From: Actinobacteria bacterium UBA5182
Lineage (GTDB): Bacteria; Actinomycetota; UBA4738
Direction: 5' to 3'
NCBI GenBank assembly: GCA_002413185.1
Contig: DHWM01000123.1
Location: 1-12,403 of the forward strand
DNA: 12,403 nucleotides
In this document: piece by piece, positions 1 through 6,300 of the stretch
Position numbering within the stretch: the stretch's first letter is position 1
Layout: each line of letters begins with the position of its first letter
Program-made: the position numbers and the translations under genes
Notes under the pieces: generated by a model
Told to the model about the DNA's origin: nothing
The model's database searches: none
The model's input: the letters and a program-made list of their open reading frames with translations, nothing else

Positions 1-47
1 CAGTTGCCGACGCCCACGATGGCCACTCGGATCTTGTCGTTCGTCAT
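1..47 (-). CDS. ino1: Inositol-3-phosphate synthase, N-terminal fragment (runs off left edge)
   Basis: Only the first 15 complete codons are present; they read MTNDKIRVAIVGVGN on the minus strand. The IRVAIVGVGN stretch is the Gly-rich first strand and turn of the NAD-binding Rossmann fold, and it closely resembles the start of actinobacterial myo-inositol-1-phosphate synthases. These enzymes convert glucose-6-phosphate to inositol-3-phosphate, which feeds phosphatidylinositol, mycothiol and other inositol compounds. The start ATG shares a base with the stop of the upstream padR gene (TGATG), and a GGGAG ribosome-binding site lies 8 nt upstream inside padR, so the two are probably translationally coupled. 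The same PadR-Ino1 order is known in Mycobacterium (Rv0047c-Rv0046c), which supports the call. The catalytic domain is outside the window; another NAD-dependent enzyme is possible but less likely. Confidence 0.7.
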   Translation of the reverse strand, partial: MTNDKIRVAIVGVGN

Positions 48-646
48 CACGCACGCTCCCTCTGAGGTAGGCGGGCGGGGGAGGCGGGGCGCTGGCGGGG
101 GGCGCGGCTCTTGTGAGGCCGCGCGGGCAGCACCTGCCGCTGTTCCGCCTGGATCAGATCGTCGAGCCACCGGATGTCGGTCTCGGTGGCGGCGAGCTGA
201 TGGTCCATGAGCGACAGCGTGTAGCTGTCGATGCGCTCCTTGTAGGAGAGGAGCGCATCCCGAAGGTTCGACCCACGTCCTTCCAGGAAGGCCCTGCGGC
301 GCTCCAGGAGACGGATCCTGGTCTCGGGCTTGAGATACCGGAAGAAGGCGAACCGCACCGAGAACGCGTTGTCTTCCGTGGCGTCCTGGCTCACCCGCTC
401 CAGGAGATCGGCGAACAGGCCCTCCCCCTTCTCGGTGATCCGATAGACGTTCTTGCGCCGGCCGATCTGATCCTTCGGGAAGATCATCTCTACGGCTTCC
501 TCACGCTGGAGGCGCCTCAGGGCGGGGTACAACGACCCGTACGACACCTGCCAGAAGCTTCCCAGCGTCTCCGCCAGGCGCTTCTTGAGCTGGTAGCCGT
601 GCATGGCCCGCTCCTTCAGGAGCCCCAAGATGGCCAGTTCGAGCAT
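47..646 (-). CDS. PadR-family transcriptional regulator
   Basis: This is a 199-residue protein with a PadR winged helix-turn-helix in residues 1-80. It starts MLELAILGLLKERAMHGYQL, carries the wing-preceding signature SYGSLYPALRRL at about 35-46, and has RRKNVYRITEKG before the linker. Residues 85-170 fit the C-terminal helical dimerisation domain of the Vir_act_alpha_C type. The last 30 residues are Arg/Pro-rich and probably disordered, a somewhat long tail for the family. The ATG is well supported by a GGAGG ribosome-binding site on the minus strand (657-661) about 10 nt upstream. The gene overlaps the ino1 start by one base. PadR proteins usually repress their own operon and nearby transporter or stress genes by binding AT-rich palindromes, and just such a site lies upstream. 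The likely target is padR-ino1; the flanking MFS gene is a second candidate. The ligand cannot be deduced. Confidence 0.93.
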   Translation of the reverse strand: MLELAILGLLKERAMHGYQLKKRLAETLGSFWQVSYGSLYPALRRLQREEAVEMIFPKDQIGRRKNVYRITEKGEGLFADLLERVSQDATEDNAFSVRFAFFRYLKPETRIRLLERRRAFLEGRGSNLRDALLSYKERIDSYTLSLMDHQLAATETDIRWLDDLIQAEQRQVLPARPHKSRAPRQRPASPARLPQRERA

Positions 647-661
647 TCGTTCAGTCCCTCC

Positions 662-726
662 GTCGTATCGCTTCGATATATCGAGAAACTATATCAGATG
701 GATATATCGAAGCGATATATCTCGGA
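662..726. repeat. 13-bp phased TATC repeat array with 17-bp inverted repeat (probable operator)
   Basis: TATC recurs at 666, 679, 692, 705 and 718, exactly every 13 bp. Three of the units contain the full palindrome GATATATC (675, 701, 714), a fourth reads ACTATATC (688) and the outermost reads GTCGTATC (662). Superimposed on this, 666-682 and 701-717 form a perfect 17-bp inverted repeat separated by 18 bp. The block is an AT-rich island in otherwise GC-rich DNA and lies just upstream of padR. I infer a multi-site operator for the PadR protein or another regulator. There is no T-run after the inverted repeat, so it does not look like an intrinsic terminator for the MFS gene. Confidence 0.7.
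688..696 (-). promoter_or_regulatory. Extended -10 promoter element of padR-ino1
   Basis: On the minus strand this reads TGATATAGT, an extended -10 (TGn plus TATAGT). It sits inside the 18-bp spacer between the two arms of the inverted repeat. No TTGACA-like -35 is found 16-18 bp further upstream (the sequence there is ATCGCT), which fits dependence on the extended -10. The expected transcription start lies near 681, giving a leader of about 35 nt with a good ribosome-binding site. A repressor bound to the flanking arms would cover this element, so autoregulation is inferred. Confidence 0.5.
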
Positions 727-755
727 GGCCCGTCAGACGAGGAGGCGAGTTCGCA

Positions 756-2015
756 TCAGCCGCGGGACGGCAGGACCGAGGACTGTGGCGAGCCGTTGGA
801 TTCCAGGGGGGTGTCATCGGCCGTTTCGGGCCGGGCCCTTTGGCCGCCAAGCACGAGGAGGGCCGCGGCCAGGCCGAGGGTGCCGCACAGCGCCCAGAAG
901 CCGGCCTCGCCCCGCTGGAACAGGAAGGTCCCCATGGCGGGACCGAAGATGGCTCCAGAGCTGAACACCAGTCCGTACAGGCCCTGGTAGCGGCCCCGCA
1001 TGTGCTCGGGAGCGATGTCGGCCACGTAGGCGTAGCTCACCGGCGCGGCGATCATCTCCCCGATCGTCCAGATCGCCACCGTCATCGCCAGAAGAGCCAT
1101 CGAATGCGCCACCGCGGTCAGCCCGAACCCCAGGCCGACCAGGAGGAATCCGATCGCGATGACCTTTCGGCCCGCGTGCCGCATGGTGACGGACGAGAGC
1201 GGCAACTCGAACAGCACCACCAGCAGCCCGTTCAGCGAGAGCAGGAGCCCGAAGTCCGCGTTGGTCAGGCCGCTCCTCCGGACGTGCAGCGGCAGCGTGG
1301 CCTGCTGCTGGAAATACACGAACGCCAGGAGGACGGTCGCCCCGAGGAACAGCACGAAGTTCCGGTCTTTCAGGAGGATGCGATAGCCGCCCCGTTCCGC
1401 TTCGTCCCGGCGGCTGGTGCGGCGGCCCTCGGGGAGCGCCAGCACGGCGACGGCCCCGAACACCACCGAGGAGGCGGCGTCCCCGAAGAACAGCCACAGG
1501 AAGGAGCTGTTCGCGAGGAACCCGCCCAGGGCGATGCCGCCGGCGAACGCCACGTTCTCCACGAGCCGAAGGACGGCGAAGGCCGTGACCCGCTGATCCC
1601 GCGGGACCATGTCGGTGAGGAGCGCCAGGCTTGCCGGACGCCGAGCCTCAGAGACCAGTCCGGCCAGGAAGGCCAGCGCCATGATCCCGGCGTAGACGTG
1701 CACCTGAGAGAGGGAGATCATGGCCGCGGCGCTTCCGAACATGGAGACGGCGATGGTGTTCTTGCGGCCGAAACGGTCGGCCAGATAGCCACCCAGGGCG
1801 CCGGCCACCATGTCGCCGCCTCCATAGGCGGCCACAGCCGCACCCGACTCGGCGATGGAGAAGCCGCGACTGCGCAAGTACAGCACCAGGAACGGCACCA
1901 CGAAGGAGCCGAAGCGGTTGACGAACGATCCGCCCATCAGGAACCAGGCCTGTGGCGGAAGGTCTTTGATGTTGCGTCGAAGCGTGCGCCGCTCCGTGTG
2001 GTCTTCCCCGCTCAT
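756..2015 (-). CDS. Major facilitator superfamily (MFS) transporter, probable drug/metabolite exporter
   Basis: This is a 419-residue, 12-helix membrane protein. The first helix follows a short polar N terminus (PPQAWFLMGGSFVNRFGSFVVPFLVLYL). The MFS motif A lies between helices 2 and 3, with GGYLADRFGRK at about 75-85, and a degenerate second copy (MRHAGRKV) appears at the matching place in the second half. Helices fill the rest, ending in a short polar tail. Such proteins usually export drugs or metabolites using the proton gradient; the substrate is not predictable. The ATG at 2015 was chosen because the protein there begins just before the conserved first helix. No clear ribosome-binding site precedes it, and a GTG at 2024 is an alternative. 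The frame stays open far upstream, but only antisense to the next gene. The gene points towards padR and could be co-regulated with it. Confidence 0.88.
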   Translation of the reverse strand: MSGEDHTERRTLRRNIKDLPPQAWFLMGGSFVNRFGSFVVPFLVLYLRSRGFSIAESGAAVAAYGGGDMVAGALGGYLADRFGRKNTIAVSMFGSAAAMISLSQVHVYAGIMALAFLAGLVSEARRPASLALLTDMVPRDQRVTAFAVLRLVENVAFAGGIALGGFLANSSFLWLFFGDAASSVVFGAVAVLALPEGRRTSRRDEAERGGYRILLKDRNFVLFLGATVLLAFVYFQQQATLPLHVRRSGLTNADFGLLLSLNGLLVVLFELPLSSVTMRHAGRKVIAIGFLLVGLGFGLTAVAHSMALLAMTVAIWTIGEMIAAPVSYAYVADIAPEHMRGRYQGLYGLVFSSGAIFGPAMGTFLFQRGEAGFWALCGTLGLAAALLVLGGQRARPETADDTPLESNGSPQSSVLPSRG

Positions 2016-2127
2016 TCGATGCACCGCCGAATTGGGTCGGCTACATGAGGCTACACCGGTACGCGCCGACGCGGGAAGGGCCCAAAGGTCCGAAAGGCCA
2101 CGGCGTTGCAACGTCAGCCGAGCGAGA

Positions 2128-2151
2128 GTGGCGAAGGGCGCCACGTAGACT
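2128..2151 (+). promoter_or_regulatory. Inverted repeat and -10-like element upstream of the phosphohydrolase
   Basis: The 177-bp divergent gap 2016-2192 separates the MFS and phosphohydrolase genes. It contains a perfect 6-bp inverted repeat, GTGGCG-AAGGG-CGCCAC (2128-2144). TAGACT (2146-2151) follows immediately and fits the actinobacterial TANNNT -10 pattern; it lies in a small palindrome, GTAGACTAC. No good -35 is visible, and the inverted repeat covers where it would be. A start near 2158 would leave a leader of about 35 nt. I saw no convincing minus-strand promoter for the MFS gene in this gap. Confidence 0.3.
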
Positions 2152-2192
2152 ACCCCGAGCGCGACACGTGGCTCTCCAGGCGAGGCGTTGAC

Positions 2193-3779
2193 ATGACTCG
2201 AGTGCTTCTGATCGGCTGGGATGGCGCCGACTGGCGCATCCTCGATCCTCTGCTGGAGGAGGGCCTCCTCCCGAACCTCTCCGCCCTCATCTCGAAGGGA
2301 GGGAGAGCCGTGCTCAAGTCCACCCTTCCCACGCACTCGTGGGCGGCGTGGCCTTCCTTCCTGACCGGCGTCGACCCGGCTGACCACGGGGTCTACGACA
2401 TCCTGGAGTCCCGGGGAGGGTCGAAGCGGCAGTTCCCCGTGTCGTTCCGTTCGATCAAGGAGCGCACGTTCCTGGCCGACCTCACCTCGGCGGGTGTGGA
2501 GACCGTCATGGTCAACGTTCCGCTGACCTTCGCTCCTCCTCGGATCAAGGGCAAGCTCATCGCGGGAGGGGTGCTCCCGAAGGGACGGCCGTTCACCCAT
2601 CCGGAGACGCTGGCCGTCGAGCTCAAGGAGACCGGCGCGCCGTGGCCGATCAACGGGATCTCCTGGGTGACGTTCCGGAACCGGCCCGAGGCGCTGCTGG
2701 AGGAGGCCACTGGATTCGTTCGGGCCCGGCGGCGCTCCATGGAGCACCTCCTCGACACCACCGACTGGCAGGTGGCCTGCCTGGCCTTCATGGCCACCGA
2801 CCGGATCCAGCACTGTCTTTCGAAGTACCTGTCGAACGACCATCCCGAGTACGGCGAGCTCCGCCAGACTCCCCTGGCCGCGAAGATCCGCGATCTGTAC
2901 CGGGTGCTCGACGAGGCTCTGGGAGCGCTGGTGAGCCGGGCCCGACACGACGACCTGGTGATGTTCATGAGCGATCACGGGATGCAGTCCTGTACCGGCG
3001 CGGTGAACATGGACCGACTGCTCGAGCGGTTGGGCTATCTGGAGTTCTCGGCGTCGAACGCGGTGTTCGGCCCGATGCAGTGGGGGCCGGCCCGGACGGT
3101 CGCCCGCAAGGTGTACGACGCGCTGGGGTTGCATGGGAGGGTTGCGTTGCCCCAGTCGGTGAACTGGTCGAAGACCCGTGCGTACACCAGTGTCCGTTCG
3201 ACCGGGGAGGGCATCTCCGTGAACCTGGAGGGGCGGGAGAGCGACGGCACGGTCGATCCGGCCGACTTCGAGCGGGTCCGGGACGAGGTGGCCGAACGGG
3301 TCGGCTCGTTCGTCGATCCTCACACCGGACGGCGCCCCGTTGGACGGGTGTGGCGCCGGGAGGAACTGTTCAAGGGCAAGTTCGAGGACGAAGCCCCCGA
3401 CCTCCTCCTCGAGCCCGCGCCCCTGTACAGCCTGACCCACGCGCGCTCGGCGGTTGAGCCGGCCGACTGGCTGTCCGGGGATCACCGGGTCGACGGGGTG
3501 TTCGTGGCGGCGGGGCCGGACGTGGACCGGTCCCTGTTCCCGGTTCCGGCGTTCCACCTTGTCGACCTGGCCCCGACGATCCTGGCCGCGGTGGGTGCGC
3601 CATCCTCTGTTCGACACTCCGGCGCCGTGCTCACCGCCGTGGTGGGCGCGGACGCAGCCGCCGCCGTAGGCAAAGGCCCGGCTCCCGAGCCTGGGGAGGG
3701 CGACGGCGGCCTCGGTCTCGACGTCGGCGAGGCCGACGAGGTGGAGGACCACCTCCGCGGCCTGGGCTACCTGGAGTGA
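2193..3779 (+). CDS. Alkaline phosphatase superfamily phosphohydrolase/phosphodiesterase
   Basis: This 528-residue protein has the metal-site layout of the type I phosphodiesterase/nucleotide pyrophosphatase group. Asp10 lies in LLIGWDGADW, and the nucleophile region PTHSWAAWPSFLTG is at 46-59 (Thr47 or Ser49). TDRIQH at 202-207 supplies an Asp and a His, MSDHGM at 259-264 an Asp-His pair, and GDHR at 429-432 the last His. The C terminus ends LRGLGYLE, a tail typical of this clade. There is no signal peptide or membrane helix, so it should act in the cytosol. Two metal ions, usually zinc, would hydrolyse a phosphomono- or diester; the substrate is unknown. The ATG at 2193 has an AGGCGAGG ribosome-binding site; the upstream extension in the same frame lacks family features. 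It overlaps the flippase gene by 4 bp, which suggests a joint role in envelope glycan or lipid-carrier metabolism. Confidence 0.85.
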   Translation: MTRVLLIGWDGADWRILDPLLEEGLLPNLSALISKGGRAVLKSTLPTHSWAAWPSFLTGVDPADHGVYDILESRGGSKRQFPVSFRSIKERTFLADLTSAGVETVMVNVPLTFAPPRIKGKLIAGGVLPKGRPFTHPETLAVELKETGAPWPINGISWVTFRNRPEALLEEATGFVRARRRSMEHLLDTTDWQVACLAFMATDRIQHCLSKYLSNDHPEYGELRQTPLAAKIRDLYRVLDEALGALVSRARHDDLVMFMSDHGMQSCTGAVNMDRLLERLGYLEFSASNAVFGPMQWGPARTVARKVYDALGLHGRVALPQSVNWSKTRAYTSVRSTGEGISVNLEGRESDGTVDPADFERVRDEVAERVGSFVDPHTGRRPVGRVWRREELFKGKFEDEAPDLLLEPAPLYSLTHARSAVEPADWLSGDHRVDGVFVAAGPDVDRSLFPVPAFHLVDLAPTILAAVGAPSSVRHSGAVLTAVVGADAAAAVGKGPAPEPGEGDGGLGLDVGEADEVEDHLRGLGYLE

Positions 3780-5392
3780 GCTCCGGCCCGCCGGGCGAGG
3801 AGAGCGCGGTCGGTCCCGCTGGTTCGGCCGCCCCGCCGAAGGGACTCCGTAAGCTCATCGGCTCGGCGTTCCCCGGTGAGCGGTTCGGCGATCACCTGAC
3901 GATCCTCTCCGGGACGGGCCAGAACATCGCGGGCCTCGGCGTCTACGTGGTGGCGACCCTCGGGACGAACGTCCTCATCTCCCGGGCATTCGGGATCTCG
4001 GGTCCTTCGGCGCTCGGGACGATCACGCTGGCGACGCAGTTCGCCTTCGTCCTGGGGGCGGCGACCCGGTTCGGGATGGACATGGCCTCCGTCCGGCGCG
4101 TCGCCATCGACGTCGGGAAGGGTGAGCCCGGTCGGCTCCGTCCGGTGATGGTTCGGGCCGTCGCCATCGCCGCCGTGGTGTCCGCGGTGGTCGGGTTGAT
4201 GGCCTTCCTGGGCGCGGGTGGCCTGGCCCGGGTGTTCTCTCAGCCTGGCCAGCGTGGGGCGTTTCGGGCGGCGGCGTTGGCGCTTCCGTTCGTCGCCCTG
4301 TGCCAGGTGTACCTGGGCGGGACGCGAGGTTTGAAGATCATGCGCCACACGCTGTTCATCTACTGGGCGGGACAGCCCCTTCTGTGGATCGTGTTGATGG
4401 TCGCGGGCTGGGCCGTGTCGAAGTCGGCGGGGATGAGCGTCCTTGCATACGCCGGTTCGTGGCTCCTGGCCACGGTGGCCGCGTGGTTCGTGTGGCAGCG
4501 GGAGACCGCCCGGTTCGAGCCGCTGCCGGCCTCCCCCGGTGAGACCCGAGACCTTGTTCGGTACGGCGCTCCCCGTGCGCCCGCGGCGCTGCTCTCCCAG
4601 TTGTTGTTCTGGACGGACTACTTCGTGCTGGCCCGCTACGTGACGACGGCGCAGCTCGGCGTGTACGCCGCGGCCGTTCGAGTGGCCCAGGCGTTGGTGC
4701 TGTTCCTTACGGCCGTCAACTACATGTTCAGCCCGTTCGTGGCCGACCTCCATGCCCGCGGAGAACGTGACCGGCTGGACGGTTTGTACAAGGCGCTGAC
4801 CCGGTGGACGGTGGCCGGGACGGTCCCGCTGCTCCTGCTGTTCCTGGTGGTGCCGGGACCGGTGCTGCTGATCTTCGGCGGGAAGTTCCAGACGGGAACC
4901 ACGGCGCTGCGGATCCTGCTGATCGGCCAGACGGTGAACGTCGCTGTGGGGAGCGTGGGCTTCATCCTGATCATGGTGGGCCGGACAGGCTGGGACCTCT
5001 CGGTGTACGCGACGTCGTTCGCCCTGGACCTGGCGGTGGCGTTCCTGCTGGCCCCGCACCTCGGAGCGAAGGGAGCGGCCACGGCCCAGGCGATCACGCT
5101 GGTCGTGTCGAATGCCGCCCGCCTGTACCTGGTATGGCGATTCGTCCACATCCAGCCGTTCAACCGGCACTACTTCCGGCTGGCCATCCCCACCGCGGCC
5201 GGCGGCCTGGTCATGGTGGGGGTGCACGTGGCGCTCCGGCACGCCGCGTGGCCGGTTGACCTGCTGGGGAGCGGCGTGGTCGGGTCCGCCGTCTACGTCG
5301 CGGTGCTGGTGGCCGCCGGCCTCACGCCGACCGAACGCCGAACGCTCTCCACGCTGGTCCACGGTATGCGGTTCCGCCGCGTGACGTCATAG
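3776..5392 (+). CDS. MOP-superfamily flippase (Wzx-like polysaccharide/oligosaccharide exporter)
   Basis: This is a 538-residue polytopic protein with about 14 predicted helices and the layout of polysaccharide-biosynthesis flippases. It has a polar N terminus of about 40 residues, then the first helix (QNIAGLGVYVVATLGTNVLI) and an RAFG-type loop. The central section SQLLFWTDYFVLARYVTTAQLGVYAAA is characteristic of the family, where the D-x-(F/L)-(V/L) helix leads into the LGVYAAA turn. Family members move lipid-linked sugars or other lipid-like cargo across the inner membrane. The GTG start overlaps the upstream stop (GTGA), so translation is probably coupled to the phosphohydrolase; no separate strong ribosome-binding site is seen. 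No glycosyltransferase or polymerase gene is nearby, so the cargo is unknown. The 3' end nearly touches the convergent NTF2-like gene (3-bp gap). Confidence 0.88.
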   Translation: MSSGPPGEESAVGPAGSAAPPKGLRKLIGSAFPGERFGDHLTILSGTGQNIAGLGVYVVATLGTNVLISRAFGISGPSALGTITLATQFAFVLGAATRFGMDMASVRRVAIDVGKGEPGRLRPVMVRAVAIAAVVSAVVGLMAFLGAGGLARVFSQPGQRGAFRAAALALPFVALCQVYLGGTRGLKIMRHTLFIYWAGQPLLWIVLMVAGWAVSKSAGMSVLAYAGSWLLATVAAWFVWQRETARFEPLPASPGETRDLVRYGAPRAPAALLSQLLFWTDYFVLARYVTTAQLGVYAAAVRVAQALVLFLTAVNYMFSPFVADLHARGERDRLDGLYKALTRWTVAGTVPLLLLFLVVPGPVLLIFGGKFQTGTTALRILLIGQTVNVAVGSVGFILIMVGRTGWDLSVYATSFALDLAVAFLLAPHLGAKGAATAQAITLVVSNAARLYLVWRFVHIQPFNRHYFRLAIPTAAGGLVMVGVHVALRHAAWPVDLLGSGVVGSAVYVAVLVAAGLTPTERRTLSTLVHGMRFRRVTS

Positions 5393-5395
5393 CGC

Positions 5396-5770
5396 TCAGG
5401 ACCGCTTGGGCTGCATGAACCATTCGGTGAACTCGGTACAGCGGCCGTCAGCGCTCAGCCGAAGGATGAACACGTTCCCGTACTCCTCCGTCACCGAACC
5501 CCCGGCGTCCGTGTACTTCGTCCTGCCCTCGGCCACGCCGAGGTCGCCGTTGACCGCGATGGCGTCGTAGCGGCATTCGAAGTCGCCCTCGTCCTCCGTG
5601 CGCTTCGTCCAGCCCCGGACGATCTGGTCCCACCCTCGCCATGGATCCCGAAACGGCGACGTGAAGTATTCGGCGTCCTCCGTGAACAGCGCCCGGATGT
5701 CGGCAGGCTCGTTCGACCTCCACGCGGCGACATAGGCATCGAGCCATGCCTGCAACTGTGCCAGTTCCAT
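5396..5770 (-). CDS. NTF2/SnoaL-like domain protein
   Basis: This is a small, soluble 124-residue protein that fills one NTF2-like cone fold. An N-terminal helix (LQAWLDAYVAAWRSNEPADI) is followed by the LFTEDAEYFTSPF turn, PWRGWDQIVRGW, and then the curved sheet ending in GNVFILRLSADGRCTEFTEWF. That order of helix, 'edge strand with aromatic pocket' and final W/F-rich strand is the SnoaL_2 pattern. Members bind small hydrophobic ligands or act as isomerases or cyclases, and many have no known role; the specific function is not predictable here. The ATG is preceded by a G-rich ribosome-binding site at the right distance. It is the last gene of a probable helicase-LOG-NTF2 operon, 37 bp after the preceding gene. 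Confidence 0.85.
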   Translation of the reverse strand: MELAQLQAWLDAYVAAWRSNEPADIRALFTEDAEYFTSPFRDPWRGWDQIVRGWTKRTEDEGDFECRYDAIAVNGDLGVAEGRTKYTDAGGSVTEEYGNVFILRLSADGRCTEFTEWFMQPKRS

Positions 5771-5775
5771 GTCGT

Positions 5776-5785
5776 CTCCCCCCCC
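5776..5785 (-). promoter_or_regulatory. Ribosome-binding site containing an 8-nt G tract
   Basis: On the minus strand a run of eight G (5785-5778) leads directly into AGAC, giving a GGGGAG ribosome-binding site 5 nt before the ATG at 5770. The homopolymer is long enough to be prone to slippage, which would alter the distance or strength of ribosome binding; that consequence is inference. Confidence 0.45.
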
Positions 5786-5807
5786 GGTCGGCTCGAGGGA
5801 TTCTCTC

Positions 5808-6296
5808 CTACCCGGCTCCGCGTTGCTCGGCCAGGCGCACGGCCTCCCGGACGGCCTCCTCCGGCGTGGCCATCACAGGGAAGGCATCGACGGGGCGGCC
5901 CTGTTTCCCTAGCTCCCATGTGCCCAGGCCCACCACGGGGACGCCGGTCTTCAGGGCGAACGCGATCTCCGAGAGGGTCCCGAACTCTCCGCCCACCGCG
6001 ATCAGGGCGTCGGCGGAGCGCACGATCAGGGCGTTGCGCATCTCCCCCATGCCCGTGGGGATGGACACCGTGAGGTGCTCGTTCGGGGCGAGGCGATCGG
6101 CCCCGGGGAGGATGCCCACCGCGAGGCCTCCTTCGGCCGAAGCGCCCCGCGTTGCCGCGGCCATCACGCCGCCCCCACCGCCGCACACCAGGACGGCGCC
6201 CGCCCGGGCAACCAGCCTGCCGATCTCTTCGGCTGCCGCGACGGCGTCTGGGGGCGCGGGATCGTCCGCCCCGCACACCGCGACGTACAGCGTCAC
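5808..6296 (-). CDS. TIGR00725/LOG-like Rossmann-fold nucleotide-binding protein
   Basis: This is a 162-residue protein of the SLOG/lysine-decarboxylase-like fold. Strand one (YVAVCGADD) is followed by the loop VCGGGGGVMAAATRGA (about 37-52), the TIGR00725-type version of the glycine-rich nucleotide site. The second family motif, GGEFGTLSEIAFAL, lies at about 102-115 and matches GGxGTLxE. MRNALIVRSADALIAV (86-101) occupies the position of the catalytic Arg helix in cytokinin-activating LOG enzymes. LOG proteins cleave nucleoside monophosphates, but TIGR00725 members have no firmly established substrate, so I would not assign cytokinin activation. The GTG start lies 4 bp after the helicase stop, so translation is probably coupled. 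Its placement behind a repair helicase may hint at nucleotide processing, but that is only inference. Confidence 0.85.
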   Translation of the reverse strand: MTLYVAVCGADDPAPPDAVAAAEEIGRLVARAGAVLVCGGGGGVMAAATRGASAEGGLAVGILPGADRLAPNEHLTVSIPTGMGEMRNALIVRSADALIAVGGEFGTLSEIAFALKTGVPVVGLGTWELGKQGRPVDAFPVMATPEEAVREAVRLAEQRGAG

Positions 6297-6300
6297 CGGC

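Noticed and set aside
666..717. 17-bp inverted repeat considered as a rho-independent terminator for the MFS gene
   Set aside because: The arms are not GC-rich, the loop is 18 nt and no T-run follows; the phased TATC pattern and internal -10 fit an operator better.
2106..2192. TTG start 29 codons upstream for the phosphohydrolase
   Set aside because: The added residues are polar and unlike the family, and the ATG at 2193 has a good ribosome-binding site and begins directly with the conserved first strand.
2016..3752. Upstream extension of the MFS reading frame on the minus strand
   Set aside because: It is open only because the overlapping phosphohydrolase gene is GC-rich; the translation is Arg/Gly/Pro/His-rich without any family signal, and the MFS fold begins near 2015.
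3767..5362. Long minus-strand frame opposite the flippase
   Set aside because: Its translation is hydrophilic, rich in His/Arg/Gln/Pro and lacks domain signals, which is typical of an antisense shadow of a membrane protein gene in GC-rich DNA.
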